Shown: piece by piece, positions 16,857 to 25,182 of the stretch
Position numbering within the stretch: the stretch's first letter is position 1
How the letters are laid out: every line of letters starts with the position of its first letter
NCBI GenBank assembly: GCA_900764755.1
Contig: CAAFPE010000082.1
Span: forward strand, 1-54,910
From: an uncultured Oscillospiraceae bacterium
GTDB lineage: Bacteria; Bacillota; Clostridia; Oscillospirales; Oscillospiraceae
DNA length: 54,910 bases
Direction of reading: 5' to 3'
The notes under the pieces: generated by a model
What the model saw: the letters and a program-made list of their open reading frames with translations, nothing else
Told to the model about the DNA's origin: nothing
The model's database searches: none
Program-made: the position numbers and the translations under genes

Positions 16857-17380
16857 AGTTCCAGTCCCTTCCGGAAGGCCTGCAGGTTCGCCTCCAGGAA
16901 CTGGGGCTTTCTGCCCATCTGGGAGCGGATGGTGCCTTCCATTTCATGGGCCTCGATAAACTTGGTCGCCTTCAGGAACGCACCCAGGATGACCATATTG
17001 GAGGCCTTGGGGTTGTTGACAGAGAGCGCGATGGCGTCCGCAGGCACCTCCAGGGAAGTAATATCCGTGCGGGCGGAGCGGCTGTCCACACTGGAGCTGT
17101 TGATGATCAGAGTGCCGCCGGGCTTGACACGCTCCTCAAACTTCACAAACGAGGGCTCATTCATCACGATCACAATATCGGCCTGACGGGTAACAGGAGA
17201 GGCGATCTCCTCATCAGAGATGATGACGGTACAGTTGGCGGTACCGCCGCGCTGCTCGCCGCCGTAGGTGGGAAAGAAGGTGGCCTTCTTGCCGTTCTCA
17301 TCCGCGCCATAGCAGAGCATCTTTCCGATGGACATAACGCCCTGTCCGCCGAACCCCGCGATCAAAACACTGTATTCCAT
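16853..17380 (-). CDS. 2-oxoacid:ferredoxin oxidoreductase, gamma subunit
   Basis: 175 residues. The GFGGQGVMSIGKML motif at 9-22 and the GGEQRGGTANCTVI segment are typical of the gamma domain of PFOR/VOR/KOR complexes, which helps bind CoA. It is third in the order delta-alpha-beta-gamma, three bases after the beta subunit and overlapping ptb. Confidence 0.93.
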   Translation of the reverse strand: MEYSVLIAGFGGQGVMSIGKMLCYGADENGKKATFFPTYGGEQRGGTANCTVIISDEEIASPVTRQADIVIVMNEPSFVKFEERVKPGGTLIINSSSVDSRSARTDITSLEVPADAIALSVNNPKASNMVILGAFLKATKFIEAHEMEGTIRSQMGRKPQFLEANLQAFRKGLEL

Positions 17381-17383
17381 GTC

Positions 17384-18136
17384 TTATTCCTCCATCACGT
17401 GATACGTATCCTTGTACACCCCCAGGGGGAAGTACTTGATCGTATGCTCATTCATCCACTCCGCAGCAGCCGGAGGAGTCATGTTCCAGTTTGTGGGACA
17501 GCTGGAGAGCAGCTCCACGAAGGTATAGCCCTTATTCTCCATCTGGAGTTCGAAAGACTTCTTAATGATCTTTTTTGCCTGCATCACATTTTTAGGATTG
17601 TTCATCGCGGCACGTGCCACAAAGACAGGGGCCTCCAGGCCGGCGATCATCTCCGCCATCCGGATGGGGAAGCCGACCTTATCCGGATTACGCCCGCCGG
17701 GGGTCGTGGTGGAGTTCTGGCCTACCAGGGTAGTGGGGGCCATCTGGCCGCCGGTCATGCCGTAGGTAGAGTTGTTAATGAAAATGATGGCAATGTGCTC
17801 ACCGCGGTTGGCCGCATGGACGGTCTCAGCCAGACCAATGGAGGCCAGGTCACCGTCACCCTGATAGCAGAACACAAAGCGGTCGGGCGCCATACGCTTA
17901 AAGCCGGTCGCCACAGCCGGGGCACGGCCGTGAGAGGCGCCGATCATGTCAAAATTATAATACAGCTGGGAGAGGTTGGCGCAGCCGACCGCAATGATGC
18001 CGGTGGCCTTCTCCCGCAGACCCAGCTCCTCGATGCTCTGGGCGACCAGTTTGTTCGCCATGCTGTGGAAGCAGCCGGGGCAGTACTTATTTCCTACTTT
18101 TAAAAGGGCTTCAGATTTTCCGTACACCCGCTCCAT
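17384..18136 (-). CDS. 2-oxoacid:ferredoxin oxidoreductase, beta (TPP) subunit
   Basis: 250 residues. The TPP/magnesium motif is visible as GDGDLASIG followed by FINNSTYGMTGGQMAPTT, and YCPGCFH near the N terminus carries cysteines that ligate the proximal cluster. Start ATG at 18136 is preceded by GAAGGAGGGTAAG; an alternative GTG-type extension to 18157 would overlap the alpha gene without a site. It binds thiamine diphosphate and decarboxylates the 2-oxoacid. Confidence 0.93.
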   Translation of the reverse strand: MERVYGKSEALLKVGNKYCPGCFHSMANKLVAQSIEELGLREKATGIIAVGCANLSQLYYNFDMIGASHGRAPAVATGFKRMAPDRFVFCYQGDGDLASIGLAETVHAANRGEHIAIIFINNSTYGMTGGQMAPTTLVGQNSTTTPGGRNPDKVGFPIRMAEMIAGLEAPVFVARAAMNNPKNVMQAKKIIKKSFELQMENKGYTFVELLSSCPTNWNMTPPAAAEWMNEHTIKYFPLGVYKDTYHVMEE

Positions 18137-18137
18137 T

Positions 18138-19208
18138 TCACTTACCCTCCTTCTCAATGATCGCCTTCACTGCTTCAAGGATCTCGTCAGGCAGGGGGAT
18201 CACGCCGCCCGAACGGCCGAAGAACTCCACATTCTTCTTGCCCTTGACAGCCCACTTCACATCAGTCAGCATCTGACCGGGAATGGTGAACTCGATGTCA
18301 ATGATGCTCTTGATCCGGTCGTAGTCCAGAGTGTCAAACCAACCATAGGGGAAGGGATTGACAATTTTGGGCCGGAACATACCGATCTTGACACCCTCCT
18401 TGCGCAGAGTACGGATCACAGCCTTGCAAATACGGGCGGCGGTGCCGTAAGCCACGATAATGTGCTCGGCATCCTCCATCATGTATTCCTCATAGCGCAC
18501 ATCCTCCTTGGCCCAGCGCTCATACATCTCGGCGTGCGCGATATTGCACTGCTCCAGGGTCTCAGCGTCCCAGCACATGGGGATCAGCTGGCGGGGCTCA
18601 CCGTAGTTAGGGGTCTTGGAGAGGGCCCAGGAAGAGTTGTCGGGCACTTCCTCGCGGAAGGCAGGCAGCTCCACGGACTCCATCATAGCGCCGATGACAC
18701 CGTCGGCCAGAACCATGACAGGCTGACGGTCCCGGTCCGCCAGATCGAAGGACTCGTACATCATGTCCACGGCCTCCTGCACAGTATGGGGGGCCAGAAC
18801 GATCATCTGGAAACCGCCGTGACCGGAAGCCTTGGTGGCAAAGTTATAGTCAGACTGAGCAGGCAGAATGCCGGCCAGACCTGGGCCGCAGCGGCTGACG
18901 TTGACAATGACAGAGGGCAGGCGGGTCTGAGCCAGGTAGGACATACCCTCAGCCTTCAGAGAAACACCGGGAGAGGAGGAGGAGGTCATGCAGCGCACAC
19001 CGGCACAGGCAGCACCAAAGACCATGTTGATAGAAGCGACCTCGCTCTCACCCTGTACAAACTCACCTCCCACTTCGGGGAGACGCTTGGACAGGTACTC
19101 CGGGATCTCATTTTGCGGCGTAATAGGATAACCCGCAAAGAAACGGCAGCCTGCTCTTACCGCAGCCTCCGCCATGGCTTCACAGCCCTTCATAAATTTC
19201 CGTTCCAT
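18138..19208 (-). CDS. vorB: 2-oxoacid:ferredoxin oxidoreductase, alpha subunit (VorB type)
   Basis: 356 residues. The GYPITPQNEIPEYL motif near the N terminus and the TSSSSPGVSLKAEGMSYLA segment mark the alpha domain of the ferredoxin-dependent 2-oxoacid oxidoreductases. Overall it most resembles the VorB (3-methyl-2-oxobutanoate) group, so branched-chain 2-oxoacids are the expected substrates, but KOR/IOR-type specificity cannot be excluded. Start ATG at 19208 has GGAGGGATAACAG upstream. Coenzyme A, the 2-oxoacid and oxidised ferredoxin give acyl-CoA, CO2 and reduced ferredoxin. Confidence 0.9.
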   Translation of the reverse strand: MERKFMKGCEAMAEAAVRAGCRFFAGYPITPQNEIPEYLSKRLPEVGGEFVQGESEVASINMVFGAACAGVRCMTSSSSPGVSLKAEGMSYLAQTRLPSVIVNVSRCGPGLAGILPAQSDYNFATKASGHGGFQMIVLAPHTVQEAVDMMYESFDLADRDRQPVMVLADGVIGAMMESVELPAFREEVPDNSSWALSKTPNYGEPRQLIPMCWDAETLEQCNIAHAEMYERWAKEDVRYEEYMMEDAEHIIVAYGTAARICKAVIRTLRKEGVKIGMFRPKIVNPFPYGWFDTLDYDRIKSIIDIEFTIPGQMLTDVKWAVKGKKNVEFFGRSGGVIPLPDEILEAVKAIIEKEGK

Positions 19209-19212
19209 TCTG

Positions 19213-19443
19213 TTATCCCTCCTCTTTTTCAGTTGGTACATCTTTATATACTTCAATTGCCGAATCAGGACACATCATTGCACACAGACAGCATGCTGTA
19301 CAACGCGAAGCATCGATCTGCTCAGGGATCAGATACGCGTTTTGGTTGGCTGTTGTTCCCCGCTTGATGATATGCAGAGGACAAAAGGTAATACACAATT
19401 CACACCCCTTGCACAGCTCCGGATCAATCACAATCTTGTTCAC
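19213..19443 (-). CDS. 2-oxoacid:ferredoxin oxidoreductase, delta (2x[4Fe-4S]) subunit
   Basis: 76 residues with two CxxCxxCxxxC clusters: CKGCELCITFCP and CTACCLCAMMCP. The start is taken as the GTG at 19443 (VNKIVIDPELC), nine bases after GAGGAGG; a TTG at 19461 lies within that site and is unlikely. The protein passes electrons from the TPP centre to ferredoxin. It is the first gene of the oxidoreductase block, 25 bp after the IclR gene. Confidence 0.92.
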   Translation of the reverse strand: MNKIVIDPELCKGCELCITFCPLHIIKRGTTANQNAYLIPEQIDASRCTACCLCAMMCPDSAIEVYKDVPTEKEEG

Positions 19444-19468
19444 GTATGCGCGCCTCCTCAACTATAAA

Positions 19469-20239
19469 TTATTTGATTATTTGCATCATACGGGTCATTT
19501 CTTCTGCAGCCCGCATAGTACTCTCCTTTAAAAACTCTTCCCCTTTTCGCTGCATCCGCTCCAATGGACCCGCCACAGACAGACCATAAAGCAGCTTCCC
19601 TCTGCGGTCGAAGATCGGGACGCCTATGGCCATGGCTCCCTCATTGCTTTCACCCGTCGTAACAGCATAGCCCTGCTTACGAATCTGCTCCAGCTCTTCC
19701 CGAAGCTTCATTGGATCCACCAGTGTTCGGTCTGTATACCGAGTCAGTTCTTTCTGCAAAATTCGTTCCTGCTCTTCTTTGGCAATATTCGCCAAAAGGG
19801 TCTTTCCTGTCGCACCCGCGTGAAGTGGAATGATTTGGCCGCGCTCCGATGTCAATTTGATTTGCTCGGCGCAGTCAACTTTTTCAATACAGATCCCTGC
19901 ATCTACCGCATAAGCGGAAAGAATCACAGTTTCCTCCACAATATTTTTCAGGTCGGTCATCACTTCCAGAGCAATATTTCTCCAATCATATCGGCGGTAG
20001 AGGCTACTCGCTACGGCCAGAATCTCAAATCCCAAACGGTATTTGCTGCTGTCCGCACTCTGAATCAGCCATCCCTCCGCTTCCAGAGAACGCACGATCC
20101 GAAATACTGTGGTCTTTGACAGGTCCAGCCGACGTGCCATCTCTGTAATCCCAATATATTGCTCGCCATCTCTGTACAGATTCAGGATCCGTATTGCCCT
20201 TTTGATGGAGTTGATTGTGGTTTTATCATCTGTTGCCAT
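19469..20239 (-). CDS. IclR-family transcriptional regulator
   Basis: 256 residues, starting MATDDKTTINSIKRAI after GAAGGGATAAAT. The N-terminal winged helix (about 8-70) includes GITEMARRLDLSKTTVFRIVRSL, and the C-terminal IclR effector domain contains LHAGATGKTLLA and a GAMAIGVPIFDRRG motif. It sits between the carbamoylase and the oxidoreductase genes in the same operon. It is the only dedicated regulator inside the cluster, so it is the best candidate for sensing a pathway intermediate, possibly a carbamoyl amino acid or 2-oxoacid. Confidence 0.92.
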   Translation of the reverse strand: MATDDKTTINSIKRAIRILNLYRDGEQYIGITEMARRLDLSKTTVFRIVRSLEAEGWLIQSADSSKYRLGFEILAVASSLYRRYDWRNIALEVMTDLKNIVEETVILSAYAVDAGICIEKVDCAEQIKLTSERGQIIPLHAGATGKTLLANIAKEEQERILQKELTRYTDRTLVDPMKLREELEQIRKQGYAVTTGESNEGAMAIGVPIFDRRGKLLYGLSVAGPLERMQRKGEEFLKESTMRAAEEMTRMMQIIK

Positions 20240-20265
20240 ATTTATCCCTTCTTCAGTTCGAGAAA

Positions 20266-21501
20266 TCAATCTTTTTGGTCCAGTGAACGGATCATTTCGC
20301 ACAAAATTTTCGTTCCATGCTCCAGCTGTTCAGGGCGGGTCAATTCCTGAGGACAATGACTTCTTCCGCCAATACTGGGGATAAAGATCATTCCCGTAGG
20401 GACATCAGCCGCCGCAAAGCTCTTGGCATCGTGTCCAGCTCCGCTTGGAATGGGGATGCAGGACAGTTCCAGCTTGCTGCAGCTTTCCGCTACCAATTCT
20501 GCCATCTGCTGATCCAGCATCAGAGGCGGCTTTTCCACCTTCAGTTCAATGGTGCATGGGGTAACCGGCCAGTTGTCTCCATTCGGATCAGGCCTGGAAA
20601 AGGTCTCTGCAAATGCAGTCACATCAGACAGCAGCTGATCCATCGCGTCATCAGACAAACTGCGCATTTCCAGTACCAGTTCTACCTGTCCCGGAATCAC
20701 ACTTTCCAAATTGGGGGAGACATCCACCTTCCCAACCGTCGCAACCAGTTCTTTTCCAAATGCACTGGCTCTCTGATAGATCATGGTAATCAATCGCGCA
20801 GCATTCACCATGGGGTCCAGACGGTGGCTCATGGGGGTCGTGCCAGCATGATTGGACTCTCCGGTCAAAACAATGTGATAACGGCGGATACCAAAAATTC
20901 CTGTTACTGCCCCCACCTGGATCTGCTCCTCGTCCAGGATCCCGCCCTGTTCGATATGCAGTTCCAAGAAGCACTTGATTCGATCTAAACCAGGCTCTGC
21001 TTTTGGAAGGTCGCAAAGCTTCGCTTCTGCTTCCGCCAGTGCGTCTTTGGCAGCTTGGCTGTCGGGAGAAACAGCCCCCATCATGGTACGGCTGGAGAAT
21101 GTCCCACCCAGCGGGCCAGCCTCCTCTGCATTAAAGGCAATAAGGTGCAGGGGATGCCGCAGCTGGACCCCGTCCTCCTCCAGTGCCTTCATCAGCTCCA
21201 CACCTGCCATAATTCCTGTCAGGCCGTCATACATCCCGCCATCCGGAACTGTATCCAGGTGAGAACCCATCACGATCTGTGGCAGATCTCCACAGGAACC
21301 AGGCCGCACTGCATGAATGCTCCCCGTAAAATCCCGATATACCTGGCATCCAGTCTCTTGAGAGAGAATCTTGACCAGCTCCCGGGCTGCTTCAAAATAC
21401 GGCTCACTGAATGCCAAACGGGTGATTCCTCCATCCGGCTGTCTGCCGATCGTCCCGATCCGGGTGAAATTCTCCATAAATCGCTGGGCATTGATTGGCA
21501 T
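20266..21501 (-). CDS. M20 N-carbamoyl-L-amino acid hydrolase / allantoate amidohydrolase family
   Basis: 411 residues of the HyuC/AllC branch of the M20 zinc hydrolases. Metal and catalytic residues are visible: GSHLDTVPDGGMYDG (His81, Asp92), the NAEEAG glutamates (126-127), LHIEQG (His182), HAGTTPM in the dimerisation domain, GAGHDAKSF and GRSHCP. The DTVPDGGMYDG form is nearer N-carbamoyl amino acid hydrolases than E. coli AllC, but the two are hard to separate by eye. It would release ammonia, CO2 and an L-amino acid from an N-carbamoyl amino acid. Start ATG has AGAGGATG upstream. Confidence 0.9.
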   Translation of the reverse strand: MPINAQRFMENFTRIGTIGRQPDGGITRLAFSEPYFEAARELVKILSQETGCQVYRDFTGSIHAVRPGSCGDLPQIVMGSHLDTVPDGGMYDGLTGIMAGVELMKALEEDGVQLRHPLHLIAFNAEEAGPLGGTFSSRTMMGAVSPDSQAAKDALAEAEAKLCDLPKAEPGLDRIKCFLELHIEQGGILDEEQIQVGAVTGIFGIRRYHIVLTGESNHAGTTPMSHRLDPMVNAARLITMIYQRASAFGKELVATVGKVDVSPNLESVIPGQVELVLEMRSLSDDAMDQLLSDVTAFAETFSRPDPNGDNWPVTPCTIELKVEKPPLMLDQQMAELVAESCSKLELSCIPIPSGAGHDAKSFAAADVPTGMIFIPSIGGRSHCPQELTRPEQLEHGTKILCEMIRSLDQKD

Positions 21502-21531
21502 AGTTACATCCTCTTTTCCATTCGGGCAACC

Positions 21532-22224
21532 TTAGCTGCCCTGAAATCTACGCGCCTTACTGATGGAAATCCCACTTCGGACCATTCCCTCCAACAGGAT
21601 CAGTCCGCAAGTGACACCATCTAAAACTGGAAATCCAACTCGTTGTGTCAACAGCCTGTCTAATCCAGCGAACCCTGCACAGCTGAGAACGACAACTTCA
21701 GCACCGTCCTCTTTTGCCGCACAGCGGCAGGCATTCACATAAGCATCCACCAATTCAGGCGGAATATCATCTTCTTCACCGGAGCAGTGCGGCAGCTGCG
21801 CCACCCGCACCGAGGCCACCTGACGTTCTACACCATAGTGCAGGGCCAGCTCCTCCTTGATGGGAATGGAGTGGACATCCGTGCACAGCATAGAGAATCT
21901 GTGCCCCAGCATGGTGGCCATTTTCATCGAGGCCTCCGCAGTCCCCACGACCGGCTTATTGGTCAGCTCCTTGAGCAGGTCCAGATTTGGATCATAACCG
22001 CAGGCGACCAAAAATCCGTCATAGTTCTCTTGGTTCTCCTGAAAAAGCTGCATCATCCCAGCTGCGGACCGCTGTATATCTAAATAGGTCTCAAGAAACG
22101 CCGGTCCGCCAGGGGCACAAAGACAGTCTACCTGAAAGCGATCTCCAGCAAAGCGTCGGGCGCTGGCCTGAATCTTGGCCGCCATCCCCTCATCTGAGTT
22201 GGGATTCAGAACCAAGATTTTCAT
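21532..22224 (-). CDS. Hydantoin/allantoin racemase (Asp/Glu racemase superfamily)
   Basis: 230 residues, starting MKILVLNPNSDEGM after GCAAGGAGG. The two-cysteine pair expected for cofactor-independent racemases is present: Cys75 in VACGYDP and Cys182 in VLSCAGFAG. The family interconverts 5-substituted hydantoin enantiomers or allantoin enantiomers, allowing a stereospecific ring-opening enzyme to consume both. It lies two bases after the cyclic amidohydrolase and 30 bases before the carbamoylase, reproducing the classical hydantoin-utilisation trio. Confidence 0.9.
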   Translation of the reverse strand: MKILVLNPNSDEGMAAKIQASARRFAGDRFQVDCLCAPGGPAFLETYLDIQRSAAGMMQLFQENQENYDGFLVACGYDPNLDLLKELTNKPVVGTAEASMKMATMLGHRFSMLCTDVHSIPIKEELALHYGVERQVASVRVAQLPHCSGEEDDIPPELVDAYVNACRCAAKEDGAEVVVLSCAGFAGLDRLLTQRVGFPVLDGVTCGLILLEGMVRSGISISKARRFQGS

Positions 22225-22226
22225 GC

Positions 22227-23639
22227 TCAGCCCTCCTTGCGGGTGACCAGCTGACCATATCCCTGGCACGCAGGATCCACCACACCGTCACGCAGAACGA
22301 CACGTCCGCGTACCACAGTGTGAATGGCCTGGCCATACAGCTTCCATCCCTCATAGACATGAGCGATTTCCTTGCTCTTGGTGTACATCTTTTCCCTGTC
22401 CACAGTAAACATCTGGTCGGGATCCAGAATCGTAAAGTCCGCATCACAGCCAACCTGAATGACGCCCTTGCGGGGATAGAGTCCGAATACCTTGGCCGGA
22501 TTGACGCTGAGCAGCTCCACGCAGCGCTTCATGGACAGCTTACCCTGCTTCACCGCCGTCATCATCAGAGGCATCCGCAGGTCGATCCCGGGGAAACCGG
22601 ACATAGACTGGAAAATATCATCCATGCCCCTGGTTTTCTCCTCCAGCAGGAAAGGCGCATGGTCACTGCCCAGAATATCCACAGTTCCGTCTTCAACGTA
22701 GTCCCACAGACGGTCCCGATCCTCAGGGGAACGCAGAGGAGGATTACACTTGGCAAACGGTCCGTGCTTCGCCAGGTCCTCGGTGCTCAGCAGCAAATAG
22801 TGGGGACAGGTCTCCATGATCAGCTTGGTCCCCTTCGCCTTCTCCTCCTTGATAAGCTGGGCCGCCTCAGGTGTGGAGATGTGGCAGAACTCTACGGTCG
22901 CACCGGTCTCCTTGGCAAAGGTGATCACACGCGCTACACTGGCCACCTCGGAAATCGTCGGGCGAGTCTCGGTATGCGCCACAGGATAGGTCTTGCCCTC
23001 GGCCTTGAACTGGGCAATCAGGCCCTTGATCAGGTCATTATCCTCCGCATGAACCATGCAGTGCAGTCCCGTCTCAGCCACTGCGCTCAGGCCCCGGTAC
23101 AGCTCGTAGTCGTTGGCCATCGTCAGGCCCTCAAATTCCAGGTCACGGCCGTTGGGCGCTTCATGGAGGAATGTCTTATAAGCCAGCACCCGGCCATCTT
23201 TGGCCAGTTCCTGAATGCGCTCAGGGATCTTGCCGCCTGCAGCGCCGATAAAGGCAAAGTCTACAAAAGCCTGAGGCTTCGCCACATCGATGCGGTTCTG
23301 CAGGATCTCAGCAGAATACTGGGGAGGCTTGGAGATGGGGTGCTCAATAATGGTGGTAACTCCTCCAGCTGCAGCCGCCATGCTTCCAGTCGCAAAGGTC
23401 TCACGCTCCGAATTACCGGGATCGCGAAGGTGCACATGGGGATCGATGCCGCCTGGAATCAGCATTTTCCCCGCTGCATCCAGCACATCCTGCGCCTGGT
23501 CCAGAAGCTCGGGCTGAACATCGCCCTCCTTGATCTCAGAAATCTTTCCATCTCTGATGACCAATGAACCCAGCATATAGCGATCAGTCTCGGGGAAATA
23601 AATATTTGCGTTTTTAACAATCAGCTGAACATTTTCCAT
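22227..23639 (-). CDS. Cyclic amidohydrolase (hydantoinase/allantoinase/dihydroorotase family)
   Basis: 470 residues with the complete binuclear metal site: HVH (68 and 70), the carboxylated lysine in AYKTFL (Lys155), His197, His253 and Asp326 in GSDHAP. It opens five- or six-membered cyclic ureides. The surrounding sequence is closer to the AllB/dihydroorotase side than to classical D-hydantoinase (FKVFMAY type), so the substrate may be allantoin or another substituted hydantoin. Of three nearby ATGs, 23639 is chosen because AAAGGA lies nine bases upstream. No pyrimidine biosynthesis genes are adjacent, which argues against PyrC. Confidence 0.88.
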   Translation of the reverse strand: MENVQLIVKNANIYFPETDRYMLGSLVIRDGKISEIKEGDVQPELLDQAQDVLDAAGKMLIPGGIDPHVHLRDPGNSERETFATGSMAAAAGGVTTIIEHPISKPPQYSAEILQNRIDVAKPQAFVDFAFIGAAGGKIPERIQELAKDGRVLAYKTFLHEAPNGRDLEFEGLTMANDYELYRGLSAVAETGLHCMVHAEDNDLIKGLIAQFKAEGKTYPVAHTETRPTISEVASVARVITFAKETGATVEFCHISTPEAAQLIKEEKAKGTKLIMETCPHYLLLSTEDLAKHGPFAKCNPPLRSPEDRDRLWDYVEDGTVDILGSDHAPFLLEEKTRGMDDIFQSMSGFPGIDLRMPLMMTAVKQGKLSMKRCVELLSVNPAKVFGLYPRKGVIQVGCDADFTILDPDQMFTVDREKMYTKSKEIAHVYEGWKLYGQAIHTVVRGRVVLRDGVVDPACQGYGQLVTRKEG

Positions 23640-23665
23640 ACTTTCCATTCCTTTCAAACTTGTGC

Positions 23666-25090
23666 TTACAGCTTATTTTCTTCCATGAATACGGCATTTG
23701 TGCCATGAATCTCCCAGAACTCCTGGGAAGATGCATTTCCAATCTCATCAGTGAAGGACTGCGCCTCGGCCACGATCTCCCGCTCGTCTACGGTCAGAAT
23801 CTCACCATTCTGTACCAGGACCTTACCATCCACTGCAACCAGACTGATCTCTTCGCCCCGGGCACTATACACCAAATTCGGAACGATGTTTCGCATTGGA
23901 TTAGTAAAAATAGGCGCCATTGTGGGTTTTGTCAGATCTACTGCGATAAAGTCTGCTCGTTTTCCTTCTTCCAAAGATCCAACCAAATCGTCCATTCCGA
24001 TGGCCCTCGCTCCATCAATCGTAGCCATACGCAGGGTTTTCCACGCCGGCATGATTTCCGGATCACAATATTTAATTTTATTAAACAATGCAGTGAGCTT
24101 CATCTCATTGATGATGTTGTGGCAGTTGTTTCCCGGCGCTTGATCAGACCCCAGTCCCACCACACCGCCAGCATCCTGGAATGCCTTCGCTGGCGGCACA
24201 ATACCATCAATAATACCAATAGAACCAGAACACAGCAGCATAGATGCTCCACTACGAGCTACCTGCTCCGCCTCTTCATCGTTTGCATCAGTCAAATGTA
24301 CTGCCATCAGGGTGCTGTTCAGCAGTCCCATCTCAGCTAAAAAGCCGATCGGCCGCTTTCCATATCGTTTCACAATCTGGTATGTCTCCCGATCACCCTG
24401 CTGTACGTGCATATGCACCTTTGTTTTTCTCTCCTGCGCCAAGGCATATACACGCTTCAGGAGATCCGGACTGACAAAGTCTACGCCCTGCGGGCCAAAC
24501 AGGATCCGGATCCGGCCATCAGCCTTGTTATGCCATCTGTCGTACAGTTCCAGATTCGCTTGCAGAGATTTTTCGCCCATAGCTTCATCAAATTCATAAA
24601 GCTCGCCGGGAGCGTACGTTCTGCGCTTCGCCTCCCGGATGGTCGAGGTAATATTTCCCCGCGCGCCGACCTTCTGGATAAACCAGCACACCGGCTCCAT
24701 GTTGCTCTCATAATCGCCCAAGGTCGTCGTACCGGACTTCAGAGCCTCCACAATAGCCAGACGGCTGCCAGCCTCTCTCTGAGTATCGTTGGAGCCATTC
24801 ATAAATGGCTGCAGACCATACATCATCCAATACCCTGTATCCTGTGCCAGTCCACGAAGGATGCAGTCTCCGGTATGCATATGACAGTCAATGAAGCCAG
24901 GGAGTACTGCATGATGCTCCAGATTCAGGATCTGCTGACCCTCATACTGGCTTTCAATCTCCTCTAATGGTCCCATGGCCAAAATTTTCCCCTTGTCCAC
25001 CGCCATGGCGCCATTCCCCATATAGCCTACGCCATCGCCCTGCATCGTATAAAAATGCGGAGCTTTGACCAGCATATCAATTTTTATCAT
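23666..25090 (-). CDS. AtzA/TrzN-like amidohydrolase (paralog B)
   Basis: 474 residues, colinear with paralog A and sharing the blocks LRGLAQDT, WMMYGLQPF, HMHVQQGDRETYQIV and GSDQAPGNNCHNII. Metal ligands are HMH (70-72), His228, His265 and Asp316. The HxxE position is Gln231, as in the paralog. It is the second gene of the cluster, 26 bp before the cyclic amidohydrolase, and is therefore a candidate for the first catabolic step, deamination or dealkylamination of a nitrogen heterocycle to yield a cyclic ureide. Its actual substrate is unknown. The start ATG has GGGGAGGAAACT upstream. Confidence 0.83.
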   Translation of the reverse strand: MIKIDMLVKAPHFYTMQGDGVGYMGNGAMAVDKGKILAMGPLEEIESQYEGQQILNLEHHAVLPGFIDCHMHTGDCILRGLAQDTGYWMMYGLQPFMNGSNDTQREAGSRLAIVEALKSGTTTLGDYESNMEPVCWFIQKVGARGNITSTIREAKRRTYAPGELYEFDEAMGEKSLQANLELYDRWHNKADGRIRILFGPQGVDFVSPDLLKRVYALAQERKTKVHMHVQQGDRETYQIVKRYGKRPIGFLAEMGLLNSTLMAVHLTDANDEEAEQVARSGASMLLCSGSIGIIDGIVPPAKAFQDAGGVVGLGSDQAPGNNCHNIINEMKLTALFNKIKYCDPEIMPAWKTLRMATIDGARAIGMDDLVGSLEEGKRADFIAVDLTKPTMAPIFTNPMRNIVPNLVYSARGEEISLVAVDGKVLVQNGEILTVDEREIVAEAQSFTDEIGNASSQEFWEIHGTNAVFMEENKL

Positions 25091-25110
25091 AGTTTCCTCC
25101 CCTCACATTC

Positions 25111-25153
25111 CCCCTACGGGATCAGCCTTGTCAAAAGGCCGATCCCGTAGGGG
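25111..25153 (-). other. Intercistronic hairpin between nhaC and amidohydrolase B
   Basis: A 13-bp perfect stem (CCCCTACGGGATC/GATCCCGTAGGGG) extended by a GCCTT/AAGGC inner pair. There is no U-run, so it is more likely a processing or stabilising hairpin within the operon mRNA than a full terminator. Confidence 0.6.
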
Positions 25154-25182
25154 TGTTTCGCTCAATCCTGTAAAATTAAGTA

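Noticed and set aside
20266..22224. Assignment of the cluster purely to allantoin breakdown
   Set aside because: The racemase and M20 enzyme could act on allantoin/allantoate, but VOR, Ptb, Buk and a class I aminotransferase are not needed for glyoxylate; kept only as an alternative for the first steps.
22227..23639. Assignment as pyrimidine dihydroorotase (PyrC)
   Set aside because: The fold and metal ligands fit, but the neighbours are a racemase and a carbamoylase and there are no pyr genes.
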